NCBI GenBank assembly: GCA_013397455.1
Contig: VYZB01000380.1
Span: 281,744 to 345,743, forward strand
DNA: 64,000 bases
From: Crotophaga sulcirostris
Taxonomy: Eukaryota > Chordata > Aves > Cuculiformes > Crotophagidae
Reading direction: 5' to 3'
The notes under the pieces: generated by a model
The model's database searches: none
What the model was told of the DNA's origin: nothing
What the model saw: only the letters and a program-made list of their open reading frames with translations
Translations under genes and position numbers: made by a program
In this document: positions 1 to 12,379 of the stretch, piece by piece
Position numbering within the stretch: the first letter of the stretch is position 1
Layout: every line of letters starts with the position of its first letter

Positions 1-2274
1 TATGTGGGTTGCTACTCCATGGTACATTTAAAAGAAGGTGATTTACCTTTGGTGTTCTGTAGGGCAAAGGCAGATATGGGATGATTCTGTGATTAGAAGC
101 ACTAAAATGTGTTTGTTGCACAATGACATGTGAAATCACTGAAATCTAGTCCAGTTAATTTCTGTTTTAAGGATATTGTATGGGGAGCAAGCTAGCAATT
201 TAACTTGATGTTTGAGTTACAGAAGCTACTTTGTAAAGCTTAGACAGGGTTATCAGGTGAGTTGTGTGTCATTCTATCTGTGCATCTCAAAGTTCTCAGA
301 GGAAAAAAAAGTACGATCTTTCGCTGCCTTAAACTTAGAGTAAGCATCTACCCTAATCTCTGGAGAAGGTTAGAGAAAACTAGATGAGGCACTGCCTGGA
401 GTTCATATTTCTCTAGTATAGTGAAAAAGTTCAGAAAGTAAGATTACTGAGCAAACAGGATAGCAGAATTCCAATGAAACACCAATAGATTCTGCTGGTC
501 TTGTGAGAATCAATTGACCAGTAGCATTGGTCACTTGTTTCAAATTATTTCCCTTCATCTACTCCTTCCTTAATAAGTATTTCAAAGATTTGGGTTAAAA
601 AAAAGTAGTATATTTGAAGTGCAACTTAGAATACAGTTCTGAAGTATACATTCATCCAGGTTCTGATGCCTTACAATATATCAACTAGTACAATCATGTA
701 CAATCATCTTGTTTTAATACAAGTTTGTGTCAATTATTCCTTCCCTCTGACTTCATTAGGTGTGCCTAGTCATTACATACAGTGTTACTAAAGAGTTTTA
801 ACTTAAAAGCTCCTTTGATTAATGATTGGTTGGACTGAGGTTTTACTGTGTAAGATTAACTAGATTTAAAAATGGCAAAATGCCATAGGAGTATTAACGC
901 CAGACTTTAATGAGAAGCAGAAGTAAACTCCAAGGACCCTTATGATTTTAATATGGACTAAATTCATGTGCTTATTACTTTGATATCCTGTCCTATTTTA
1001 TATACAAATATTCCAATAATTCCTAGAGAATAGTAGTCTGGACAACGTATTACAAATATGAAGTATATAACCTATATTTTTAATAAATTGTAAATTTTGA
1101 TAATTTTAGGATCAGATTTATTCAGTGTTATTATCAAATAAAGAAAACAATTTCATACTTGTTTGGAACTCTTTAATTAAGAAACAATGTGGGAATAAGA
1201 CAAAGCCAGTCTGGCAAACATTTCTCCCAATTAATGATGTACTGACAACGTGGATGAAAAATGCATTTTCACATATTTTTGTCATCTGCTACTTGAATTT
1301 TCTTTTACTGTCTTAAGTTCATTTAGTTTTCCTGAATGCTTACAAATTTGACACCTGTAGAGATTAATAACCTTGTTTTTTTACCATTTATCACATATTT
1401 CTTTATATGATACTGCCAAGAAAACCCAGACAGCTCTCACTCCAGACAGCATTCGGTCATCTCCTTAAATCCTACTAGACTTGATAGGATTTAAGCATAT
1501 AATTAAAAGGTAATGCATTGCTGAATGAGTGCCTTTGTATCTAACATTTTTTCAGTCCATGGTATCCTTGCTGAGATAATCAAAGGGCACTGATTTATTA
1601 TTAGAGATGGTCAGGAAAAAAACTTTCCCATCCTCGGAGCCTGAGAATTGTTGCTGATTTCTGATTTTGGTTGTTTTTTAGTGATCTTTCAATAATAAGA
1701 TGTGTGTAATGATTTCTCTTGTTTTCTGCACAGTAATATGGTGTGAGAATTAGGGACAGTGTACTAATAAGCAATAACAACAGTTCTTTGCAGAGGCGAC
1801 CCTGTTTCTGCCAAAGCATGTAGAACAAAACCCAAAGAAATACTCAGGCTATAATGCCTAATTTCTCATTGAAATCACAAATATATTGAACTTGACTTAA
1901 ATAGGATTACTCACTCAAGCAAATTTACGCAAGGGTCTAAGGCATGTATCCAGCTTCAAGTGAATTAGGAGTCTACATAGTCATGTGGCTCTGGGCACTT
2001 GCATAACATTGCTTGCGTGAGTTACCCTGATGAAAGTCAGCCCTACATCAAAATGGTTACTCATACCAACAAAATCGTACTTGTGGGCAAGTGATGACAG
2101 TCAAGGATCCTGCTTCCTCTTGTACCATATTGAAAACCTCTTTTTTCACTGATGATCAAAGCTCATTAGCCAACCTTACCTTTGCAGTCCCCATCAACAA
2201 TTTCATTCCACAATTTAGTATTACTTTCATATTCTTTACTTGGCTCACTGATACTGTTTTTTTTTTATTTTTAG
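1..2274 (+). other. RSPO2: 3' part of the last intron of RSPO2
   Basis: This is inferred from the terminal RSPO2 exon that begins at 2275. The stretch is AT-rich and has no recognisable exon, CR1 or LTR. It ends in a clear 3' splice site: a long T-rich tract at about 2254-2272 followed directly by AG at 2273-2274. Small open frames here (for example 1125-1316) start at non-ATG codons and have no protein-like features. The intron continues beyond the left edge. Confidence 0.85.
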
Positions 2275-2384
2275 GTAGAAGGCCAACAAAAACAAAGGAC
2301 AAGAAAAAGAAGAAAAAGAATTTGATGGAAAGAGCTCAGAAGCAGCATAGCATCTTTTTAGCAACAGATAAAACAAGCCAGTAA
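2275..2384 (+). CDS. RSPO2: RSPO2 terminal coding exon (C-terminal basic tail)
   Basis: R-spondin 2 is a secreted Wnt/beta-catenin agonist. In this family two furin-like repeats bind LGR4/5/6 and the E3 ligases RNF43/ZNRF3, and the TSP1 domain plus basic tail bind heparan sulfate proteoglycans. Only the tail is encoded here. After the AG at 2273-2274 the exon opens in phase 1: GT completes a glycine codon begun in the previous exon. It then encodes 35 residues and a TAA stop at 2382-2384. The tail has a Lys-rich run (KDKKKKKKN) followed by ERAQKQHSIFLATD and ends DKTSQ. This lines up with the end of mammalian RSPO2 (from memory, ERAQEQHSVFLATD and a DRANQ end), with conservative changes. The furin and TSP1 exons lie outside the window to the left. 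The match is specific to RSPO2 rather than RSPO1, 3 or 4 as far as I recall them. Confidence 0.93.
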
Positions 2385-4330
2385 AGACTTGATTTTCTTT
2401 AATATATTTTTTTTTGCAAAGTGCACAAAAGCTGCTATACGCTCCTGCCCCTGGATGCACTATGATTCAGCTGCTTTGACAGTATTGGTGACAAATAACT
2501 TGTTAAAAAAATCCCACAAGCTTGTTTGTTTTATTTATGTATTTTTTATTTTATTTTTTCCTCTGATTTTTGACCTGAAGACTTCAAGGTCAGGAGCACA
2601 CTGAGTTGAATCAGTGGAAGTGGTGCTGAAGTGCGTTAAACATTTTGTCCTGAGTGCCTGGTCAATGTGTTGACGTGGAAGGGAAGCAGGAAAGAAACCC
2701 ATGTGTCACCATTAGGCGGACTTGTGCATATTTAAATAAAAAAAAAAGGAAGTCATGGAGTTGTAGGTACTATTACATTTATGGCCTTTGTTTCCTATAT
2801 TTGTACATTTCAAGAGTAAATGGATATGATTTACCTACTCAGTGTTGATGTACGTTGTTTTCAGCACCTGCTACATTGAAACAGTTGTATAATTAAACTG
2901 CTATTGGACTGTATACCACAGGAATTACTGCTTAGACTTACAGAAGCACAACAGTTCCTATGTGTACATATTACTCTCTCTACCTATAAATGAACATATT
3001 TACTGTACATCTATGCATTTTTATGTATAATATTTTACACATGTTTAAAGTTACGTCCTGTTGGTTCTAGTAATATACTTTAAAATAATCCAGTAAATGT
3101 TTACTTTTTACTGTGTTTTAAGTATCTTCTCATATTTCTCAATAGTTGCAAACTGGATTCTTTTCTTGTTTGTAAAGCACATTCAGATGGCTAAACTACC
3201 TTGTACTGACCCTCACAATGCAATGTCAGCTCTGAAGTATACTTGGCAGACCAGTGAACTGTATGTCTTTTCTGCTATTCTATCTCAGCCCTGGTGTATT
3301 TTGTCTCACAAAAAGAACTGTAACATTTTTAAGATGAGGCACAGTGATGATAGATGCTTTCAGTGTCAGAAGAGGAATTATATGGAAAGGTCTTGGTATT
3401 TAAGATTGTATGTGTAGGGTTTTTCCCAATATGATGTACAATGTTTTATTTCTGCCAGTCCTGATCCAGTCAGATACAGCAAATACCTGAATAGGGGAGA
3501 AACAAAGGAGAAAGCTACATAAATTCAGTGATCCAAAAGTATAGCAAACCCCAGTCAATGTCTCGGTATTATTATATTACCAGTTATTTGTAGAAGTTTT
3601 ACAAAATTTAATCTGCATCTAATGTTTGTTTTGAAGGTTTTGGGGGAAAGGTGGAGAGAATTTTCTGTGTAGGAGGTTAAAATGGCTCAAGATGTGTAAT
3701 TTGGTAATCTAATGTTACTTAGCTCGCATTCGAGGTATTTTAGTATCTACTCGGAAAAGCCCACACTAAAATGCCTGTCATTTATGCTTTCACTCAGAGA
3801 AGTTATTCCAGTTTTGGGACTAAAACTTGCATATGACCTACACAAAGCAAGGAGAATGTAAAACAGACCCCAGACTCCTATTTTGACATATACCTTAGAA
3901 AAATCCCACAAATCTCAGTTTTAGTTTTTTGAGTTATATACTTTACAGATAAATTAGGGAAATAAAGCATCTATAAACACAAATATATCCATATTTAGCT
4001 AGGACAAGTGTTGCTACATAAATGTGCGGTAGTTAGGCACATGTGAATGTTCCATGAAACTGCTTGTGGACTTCCACTTAACCATGATGTTTTCACCATC
4101 TTTCATTAATTGTTCTCATCTTGGGCTGCTATTTTGGACGTTATTTTCTCACTTAAAAAAAAGAAAAAGGATGATAAGAATTGTAGCTGCTTGTTTGCTT
4201 ACTGGTTATCAAATTTGGCTGTAAGCGCAGTGAATGCCCTCATGCAATCCGTTTAGTAGTGGTTACAAACATGTATTAGGCATGTCATGGAAAGAATGCT
4301 ACAAAATTACAATAAAATTATGTCACAAGC
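2385..4330 (+). other. RSPO2: RSPO2 3' untranslated region (extent inferred)
   Basis: This stretch follows the RSPO2 stop codon and is AT-rich and repeat-free. AATAAA hexamers occur at 2735-2740 (inside an A-run, doubtful), 3961-3966 and 4311-4316. The last is followed within about 35 bases by a GT/T-rich stretch and is the best candidate for the distal poly(A) site. Between 2802 and 3031 there are five UGUA-type motifs that resemble Pumilio sites, one a perfect UGUACAUA at 2963-2970. The true 3' end needs transcript data. Confidence 0.6.
4311..4316 (+). terminator. RSPO2: Candidate distal poly(A) signal of RSPO2
   Basis: An AATAAA hexamer with a downstream GT/T-rich stretch at about 4345-4362. 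Those are the usual elements of a vertebrate cleavage and polyadenylation site. AATAAA at 3961 is an alternative. Confidence 0.5.
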
Positions 4331-4733
4331 TTCGAGTAAACCATTTTTGGTCCTTTTTAATTGAAAAACTGTATTCCTTCAGAATATCATACGCATAGAA
4401 TAGGAGAAAGTGCATGCATGCAGACTTTCTTCCACTGGAGTGGGAAATGTTTTCCAAGCAGCTATTTTGTTGATACTTACAACATGTTTGAAAAGACCAG
4501 GTACATTAGACATACATTGGTTTCTCTTGTTCCAGTCACTGTCGTATCTGGAGTTTCCTTGAGTGTAGCTACAAGAATCTCATTCCTAAGTAGCAAATAT
4601 TCTTGTGTAATTTCTTCTTTGTCATATACATCTTCTTTTATCCTGCCTTTGTGTGGTGGATCCTATCAATTTATTCATAGCAACTAGGGGTTTTGTAGGA
4701 TCAGATTTCTCCTGGGGTTAGAAAGGACCATTC

Positions 4734-4930
4734 CTTGGACATTAAGAAAACGGTGGTCCACTAAGAGGGTGGTCAGTCACTGGAACATGCTCCTCAGGGA
4801 AGAAGAGGTCGTGGCACCAAGCCTGTCAGAATTCAAGAAGCATCTGGATGATACTCTCAGTCATATGGTTTTGTTTTGGGTAGTCCTACAAGAAGCAGGG
4901 AGTTGGAATTTATGAGGGTTGTAATCATTG
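4734..4930 (+). mobile_element. CR1 LINE 3'-end fragment
   Basis: This is a 5'-truncated avian CR1. It carries the end of ORF2 and the 3' UTR: a degraded 'acattaagaaaa' start, 'gagggtggtcagtcactgg', then 'caccaagcctgtcagaattc' and 'gttttgggtagtcct'. It is diverged and has lost the terminal octamer repeats, so it is an old copy. The flanks 4331-4733 and 4931-6245 hold no recognisable gene or repeat apart from a T-rich duplicated motif (T-run plus GCTGATG) at about 5697-5732. Confidence 0.85.
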
Positions 4931-6245
4931 GTTAAAAAAGTGTTACATCACTATGATGTGCAAAAAAAATTTCTTTTAAAGAATACATTCTTTTATATCT
5001 TATTCACCTGCCCCAGAAAAGATAATTTCATAGTTCCACTCTGCATTTAGGATCTCTTTGTACTCAGTATTCCTTACCTTATCCTGACCTCCCAGCATCT
5101 GTCTCTTTAAATTAAAAACAAATAAAACCACAACAAAAGACCTCCCCCAAACCCCAGGTGCAAGTTTAAAGTAATTATTTTGTGGCTGGCTGATCTTTAC
5201 TGCATCTCAGCTGTTCTTTCTAGTAAGAAATTATTGTTTCATGTCTCTCTTCTTATTCCTGTGGGGGAAAAAATGTTGCAGTCCACCTTATGGCAATGCA
5301 AACCTTCCATATTACAGATGTCAGTATTAGGAAATTGTTCTCCTCTTACACCTGTATGCTTAACATAAAGATGTCTATGAATGAAGTGAATACTTGGATA
5401 ACTTATATCATATGTCTTCCTTTATAAGTCTACAGTACAGAAAACTGCAGAGCAGAAAAAATAAAGGTAGATTTTCATTTGAGTTAGCCAAAAATGAAAC
5501 AAAAATCAATTAAATGCTATGTTAACTTTTTAAAATTAAAATAAAAAATATTGACACAATCTTGATTGAAATCTTCTAAATTGAGAAGACTTTTCTAGAC
5601 AGATTAAGATCAAAGAGCATGCTTCAACTTTGTTATGCTGATGAAATAGAATATAGAATAAAATTAACTGGATACTGCTGAGAGAAGTGCCACACTTTTT
5701 TTTTTTTGCTGATGGTTTTTTTTGCTGATGTTTACCACAGGGTGTGAGAGATTTTTTAATTCAAACTGTGCATCTCTTTCCCTTCATCAACAAAATGTAC
5801 TTGCTCTTGACACTGGTTCACTTTCGCTTGTGATGGTGTGAGCCAGCATAAATTCCAGTAAACTTTAGACTGATGTTATTTTGGACTGACACCAACAAGA
5901 ACAAAATGTACCCTTCTGAATGTGTAACCCAGAAACCACTGTCAGCTTTTTTTAGTTCTTTACCAAAAGCTTTACACTGAACCTGGCATCATTTCTTTCA
6001 GGAGAAGACTGTCCAGGAGTGAGGAAAGGACATTAACTTTAGAAAGTATTAGAGCAGCCTGACCTATAGGACACCTAACAGAAAGCAGGCCAGTGTATGA
6101 AGTGCGGTTCCTTGCAGGAGTTAAAAATGTTGTAAGGAAAGCACGACCAGAAAGAGCCTAATCTTCATCCCATTGTCTAGCTCTTCTAGATTTCAACTGA
6201 TATTTTTTAATGCAAACTAGCTCTGTTTATGTCTAATGAACATAT

Positions 6246-6250
6246 GTCCT
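6246..6250. repeat. 5' target-site duplication of the solo LTR
   Basis: GTCCT directly precedes the LTR and is repeated exactly after its CA end at 7349-7353. A 5-bp duplication fits an ERVL-type integrase. Confidence 0.75.
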
Positions 6251-7348
6251 TATATTGGGTTTTCATGGCAAGGTTTTGGTAGTGGGGAGGCTAAAGGGGT
6301 GGCTTCTGTGAGAAGCTCCTAGAAACTTCCATTATATCCAATAGAGCCAATGCCATCTGGCTTCAAAACAGACCTGCCACTGGCCAAGGCTGAGCCCATC
6401 AGTAGTGTTGGTAGCACTTCTGGGATAACATATTTAAGAAGAGGGGAACCCCCCCCTGTGCAACAGCAATCAAAAAGAGGAGTGAGAGTATGTGAGACAA
6501 ACAACTCTGCAGACACCAGGGTCAGTGAAAAAGAGAGGGAGGAAGCATTCCAGGTGCTGGACCAGAGATTCCCCTGTAGCCCCTGATGAAGACCGTAGTG
6601 AGGAAAGCTGTTCCCTGCAGCCCATGGAGGTTAATGATGGAGCAGATAACCACCTGCAGCACATGGAGGACCCCATACTGGAAGCCCACACTGGAGCAGG
6701 CATCTGGCAGGACCTATGGACCCGTGGAGAGAGGAGTCCATGCTGGAGCAGAGTTGCTGTCAGGACTTGTGACCCCAGGGGGAACTCATGCTTGAGCAGT
6801 CTCTTCCTGAAGGACTGCACCCTGTGAAAAGGACCCGCACTGGAGCAGTTCCTGAGTAACTACGGCCTGTTGGAATGAGTGGTGCTGGAGAAATTCACAG
6901 AGTAATATCTGCTATGGGAGGGACCCCATGCTGGAGCAAGTTGAGTGTGAGGAGTCCTCCTCCTCAGGTAGAAGGAGTGAAAGAAACAAAGATTGATGAG
7001 CTGACCACAACCTGCATTTCCCATCCCCTGCATTGCTGACAGGAAGGAGGAAGAGAAAATCAGGAGTAAAGTTAAGCCCGGGAAGAAGGGAGGGGTGGAG
7101 AGAAGGTGTATATAAGATTTGGGTGTATTTTTCTCATTGTCCTACTCTGATTTGATTGGTAATAAACTAATTTCCCCAAGTCAAGTCAGTTTTGCCTCTG
7201 ACGGTAATTGCTAAGTGATGTCTTCCTGTCCTCCTCTCAAACCATGAGCATTTCTTTGTATTTTCTCTCCCCTGTCCAATTAAGGAAGGGGGAGCAGTAG
7301 AGCGTCTGTGGTGGGCATGTGATGTCCAGCCAGGGTCAACTCATCACA
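6251..7348 (+). mobile_element. Solo LTR, avian ERVL-like endogenous retrovirus
   Basis: This is a complete long terminal repeat of about 1.1 kb with no internal viral genes. It starts TATATTGGGTTTTCATGG (the expected TG has become TA) and ends CATCACA, with perfect GTCCT duplications on both sides. Visible parts are a TATA-like TATTTAAG at 6431-6438, a middle section of imperfect repeats of the 'gctggagcag' and 'gcagcccatgg' type, and an AATAAA poly(A) signal at 7161-7166. The family is one I recognise as common in bird genomes, but I am unsure of its catalogue name. A solo LTR arises when recombination between two LTRs removes the provirus, so no gag, pol or env remains. Open frames of 60-116 codons inside it are by-products of its GC-richer repeats. 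Confidence 0.85.
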
Positions 7349-7353
7349 GTCCT
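7349..7353. repeat. 3' target-site duplication of the solo LTR
   Basis: An exact copy of the GTCCT found at 6246-6250, directly after the terminal CA of the LTR. Confidence 0.75.
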
Positions 7354-10300
7354 CAACCAAAGTGAAGCTGGATTCTTACTTAAACTTTCTGGTAATGTAT
7401 CTGTGGTCATGACAGCTTTCAGAGAGCTGCCCAGCCTCCTTATTTTCAAATTGTGTATTCAGTGACACTCATGTAACCTTGTTGATTTTATTTGGGCAAT
7501 ACCAATGAAACTAATAGTTTGTAGACCGCAAATGAATAAACACTGAAAATGAGACTGATTTGTTTTTTCCTCAGTGACTTCTCAAAATAGAAATTCAGCT
7601 CAAAAGACCAAACAGTCTCAGTTAGAGAATACGTCATGTCTTGGCTTGCAACTATGTCTTAGCTTCCCTGTCAGACTTTAGGGGGTCTTTATGGGAAAGA
7701 TAGAAAGATAAGAGCTTTTTTTTTTTTCTTTTTCTCCTGAAGACCACTTTTTATCAGAATCTTTGGTGAGATGTTACATTTCATTTTGCTTTCTGAGTTG
7801 ACTTAGAGGTGTTGGTTGCCATGTACGATAGTTAAGGCCCTCAGCTGCCGGAGTCTCCTGATCTTTGCTCCAGAATTGTCTCATTCTTTCATAGTTGCTG
7901 TCTAGTGATATGTACACAAAAAATCTCAGGGACATGGAGTGCAGCCACAGGTTTTCTTTGTCATAGTTTTGTACTCTCCCTTTGGCCTCGTGTAACTTGT
8001 TACTCTGTGGCCTGGCTTCAGCAGATGAAGTGAACCGCCCTTCTACCTCAAACGTCTTATAGTCTGCTTATTCTCTTGACTAGGCCATGTAGATCCAAAC
8101 TCTAAGGCTGATCCTAGCAATTTATTGTGTGTTCAGATATTTTCTGTTTAGAGGGTTAAAGAGAAATTCATGGACTAAAGATCTATAAACAGATGATGAA
8201 AGGAATAGGAAAGTATGTATCCTCTGATATCCATAATCTAAACCAGTAATAGGTAAGTATATAGGCAGTATAATGACTTGATCCAATGATTTCAAATACT
8301 GAGGGAGTATGACATTAATGGACTGCAAAAACATGGCTCATTTGCTCACCTTACACAGTATTGCTTATTGCTGCTATTGGAAGCAGAATATTAACTATTA
8401 GTTTAATGCATTAGAGTCTCTCTTTAGGTTGTTTTATTTGTTTGTTTTTGTTTGTTTTGTTTGGGTGTTTTTTTTCTTTGTTATACATTCATCGTGTTCA
8501 ATGAGTATTCAGAATCAAAGCCTTCAATCAGTTCTGTTGGGACAGTTGGACAGTTGATAAAGACAGTCAGTGACTTTGGCAGAGGAGATGCAAGGTTATC
8601 ACCTAAAGGTATACTTAATGTTGAACTAAGATCATGAAGAATTTTCCAGTTTATGACAAGGTGATAGTTCATAGAAGATTTGCAGCAGTAAGAATGAATG
8701 TGGAAGAAACACTTTCAGTCTGAATTTTGTGAGCAGTTATGATATGGATGCATGAATGCTGAGTGAAAGCTTTTTAAAAATCTGTACTAAGATGACCAAA
8801 ACTGTATTTCTTCTGTTTATAAATGAGCAGCAGTTCTGCAATGCTGATTAGCTTAATGAGGTGGTCATTCTTCATTCTTATTCTCGTTTTGATATTATTT
8901 TTCCTTCATGCAAACAGTACAGCATAAGGATCTGGAGTTTTTGCCTACTCTTTCTTCCCCTTCCCTCCTGCCCCCTGGTGCTCCCTTTACTATAATCTAA
9001 GGGATTTCCATGACCTCTAGGCTGAAGATGCTTTGCAATATGTAGCTGACTTGCACATGTTTTGGCATGTATTTCCAAGTTACACAGCCAACTAATCTGA
9101 AGAAAATCTAGATGTTATTCAGAGAGAGAAAGCAGGTAGTGCATGCATTCTCAAGAGATATATTAATTCTTAGGATTTCTCTGGTCAGTTTAATTTTTTG
9201 AGGTGTGGTGTAAAAAGAAAGGGCAGATGTATTATCTGGGAAGCTTGCAAACCAGCTTTTTAGAAAAGTCAGATCCTTGGTCATACCGGCATTGAAAGAC
9301 AGTGTGTTTTTCAGCAGAAAGCTAGCATTACTGTGCTGAATACAGAGAGGAGATTAAGAACTTCCCTACGCAAATAACCTTACCGTTAACCCCAGTTACG
9401 TTTTCACTATTAAACTTAACAGATATAAACGTAGATGGGGGTTTCTTGAGCAAATACAGGCCATTTAATGCTGATGGACTCTTTGCTAACAATGAAGATG
9501 GTGTGTGTATTTCAGCCTAGACTACTCTGTCACCAAGGCTTTATTCAAGGCCAATACTGAAGCTAGGCATATATTTCTTATGATCTAGATTAGGACTTGA
9601 AGCCTAGAAGAGGACAATTTTGAATCCTAAGCAGCATTTCTTCTGTGGAATATAGCAAGTTATACAACATAATTCCCAAAAGGTGTGTTTTCCTCCATCT
9701 GAAGCAGCCTTAAAAAGAGGCTGTTTCCACATTGAACTTCCGGTGGGAGCACCTTCCTTCATCCTGCTTTCATCTGCCTAATTATTCTAGCAGCAAAACT
9801 GTCCATTTTTCAGTGCTGCTTTTGCCAAGCAGATGTCCCTTTTCTTTCCTGCAGAAAAAGTTATGCGGCTCCTATCCTCTGTGAATAATTCAAAGATTTT
9901 GAGAGTAGATCCTGATTCAAAGTGCAACAGTACTGAGGCTGATTAACAGCAATGAGGTCTTTTGTGTACACAGTACTGTGTGTACTTTCTGTCTTCCAGT
10001 GAACTAGACAAGGGTGGATTGATTAGGCAGATTGAAATGTCTGGAGAAACCTGGAGTGAGTGAGTTTTGACTCTGGTGGTGTTAATTTTAATGAATTTCT
10101 TTCCCACTTATAGGTTTTATTCAACACTAAGAGCAAGCACCCTCTGATCTGTTGGTCATGCGTTATTCCAGCTCTCTTCTCTCCCACTAATATGAAAGTC
10201 CTCTTATGCTAATTTTTGCTGTTTGTTATTTGTAACACAAAGAATACCTTCACAAAGCATTAACTGAAGAAAAGTTACACAAAGTTTTTCAGAACCAAAC

Positions 10301-12379
10301 TGTTCTCAATGTGGCACCCACACATTTTCCACATAGCATCTGCTATGTAAGTGCACCTGAATTGGTGAGTTGGAATTTTAAAACTATCAAAATGATACAG
10401 TTACTTCTGTATGAAATGAAGAACACATGTCCAAGTGATACAATAGAAAATCTGCTTCAGTCTATATAAAATTCTGACTTATTAGAGCTTTGTTTAACCT
10501 GACCTAGCCTGTTAACAACACTTTTGCCATGCTTTGGACATAGAAACCCAGCCAATTGTAAGCTAAGCCATTTGAAATACAGATTAGTTACCTGAAAGGA
10601 ATACATGACAGGCCTGCATGTATTTATTGTTCTGAAAGACCACATGTGCTTATGACCAGAGAGAAGGGCAGTGCACAGCCAGTAATTATTCTTTAATTCC
10701 TATATAAATGTGTCTGTACAGTTGAGGTGGTACTGCTGAGGGCTGACTCAGAAGCCTTCTTCATCACGCCTTTCTCCTCAGCTATGCTTGTTGAGAACCA
10801 TGCGTGTTTATCTAAACTGAAATAGATGGAAATATGTTTGTGATTAAGAGTCTAAAAATCACAGCAGCCCAGAAACAAGCATGTAGCATACTGCTATGTC
10901 ACATTAATCTTCAGAGTGGAACCGAGACAGACATCTAGGTTCAGAAGCTTTGTTAGTTGTAGGTCTTTCTGAGGTGAAGCTATCAGATACCACTCTGTTC
11001 ATCTTGTTTGTGAGCTCCCAGAAGGCCCGTAGAGACTTCAGTGAATCACCATGAGTTTGAGGAGGCACAAATCTGTAAAAACACAGTCTTGGCTGGTATC
11101 TAAAACATCATCCCATTTTTTTCAGGAAATTCATATTGGTATTCAGTCAGATACAGATTAAAAAGCGAATTCCAAAAAAAAAATTCTGTCCAAGATGAAG
11201 AACATTATAATCTTAAAGTGGCAGGAATCCTTCCTTTAAACCTTTTGGAAGTTAACATCAGATGTAATCAGAAGCACAGGCTCACAAATGCTATTTGTCA
11301 GTGAAGTCTCTTCATGGGTAGAAGCTATTCAGCTTCAAACCTTCAAAGTAAAGTATGCCATAAATGTATGTTGTACTTACATCTTTAATAATTTGTTAAT
11401 ACTATTAGTAATAAAGACATAATAATGTGAACTAAAAACTGCTAGATGCACAGGACACTGAGACCTTAAGAGGAAAGGAGGCCATCCAGTATCTCACAGG
11501 CTATGACCAGCTGTACCTGTAGAGTTGTTCAAAACCATGTGCCATATGAGTATCATATGGCACATATAGACAAGTATTTTCTTTGTAAACGAGAACTCAA
11601 AAATACCATTTAGTTTTTAAAAGTTAGCACTGTATTCCTTACAACTTCCCATTCAATGTGTGTAGGTAAACCTGTTGCCTTCTGAGGTAGTAAATCCTTT
11701 TTCTGCTCTTTGTGGAATTATCATTGCAAAGGCAGTTTTTCATCATTAAGGACAGCAAAAACTGAAAAACTTGTGTAAGTTCAATAAGCCCTCAAAATTC
11801 TGAAAATGCCCTCATTTCTTTCAATAATAGAAAGCATGTGTGCAAATATGAACTCCTCAACAGCATGGAAAGCCATTGGCATGGACCCAATGACTTGCAT
11901 ATTCAATACCAGTTCAATGCCAGCTATGCAAATTGCTATTTAGAAGACTGTGAGCTTCATAATTATTACTTAGCTTCCTAGAGAAAATGTCAGGCCTTTA
12001 ATTTTTGCTCTTTTGTTTGAAAAAAAGAAGAAAACCTTATTTCTTCCATGACTTATTTCAGCAAATGTTTAAAAGGGAGATGATTGCAAGTTGCTAACCA
12101 GAATTGGGTATAATTGGTATCTGCCGATTGGCAAAGCTGCTTTTTAGAAGTCTACTTTATGTAAAAATCAAAAGTTCAATGGTCTATTTGGTGACAAATA
12201 TTTGGTAGTGTGAAGCATAAGAGTGCAACATAAATGTCTGAGGTATTATAAATTCAGTGCTATTTTCACAATACATTGTCACCTGTCATCATTTTATTTT
12301 TCACACAGTTATTATATCTGAATTTATATTTGGCATACAGAGACAAGTGGGCATAAGTTACAGGTTTTAAGTCAAGGGA
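7354..12379. other. Intergenic stretch without recognisable genes
   Basis: About 5 kb of AT-rich sequence. I see no CR1, LTR, exon-like frame or RNA gene. It holds a short TTTG-type run at about 8430-8465 and a perfect 12-bp inverted repeat at 11537-11565, listed separately. Short open frames here lack ATG starts or any family likeness. Confidence 0.6.
11537..11565. repeat. Perfect 12-bp inverted repeat with 5-base loop
   Basis: ATGTGCCATATG (11537-11548), a five-base spacer AGTAT, then the exact reverse complement CATATGGCACAT (11554-11565). The arms stop at a mismatch on the outside. This is too short for a pre-miRNA; it could be a protein-binding palindrome or chance. Confidence 0.9.

Noticed and set aside
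2735..2740. AATAAA 350 bases after the RSPO2 stop as the main poly(A) signal
   Set aside because: It sits inside a TTTAAATA-A-run, so the hexamer may be incidental; the signals at 3961 and 4311 have better context.
6470..6827. Overlapping 69-116 codon frames on both strands within the solo LTR
   Set aside because: These are products of the imperfect GC-rich repeats inside the LTR; a solo LTR has no viral protein genes.
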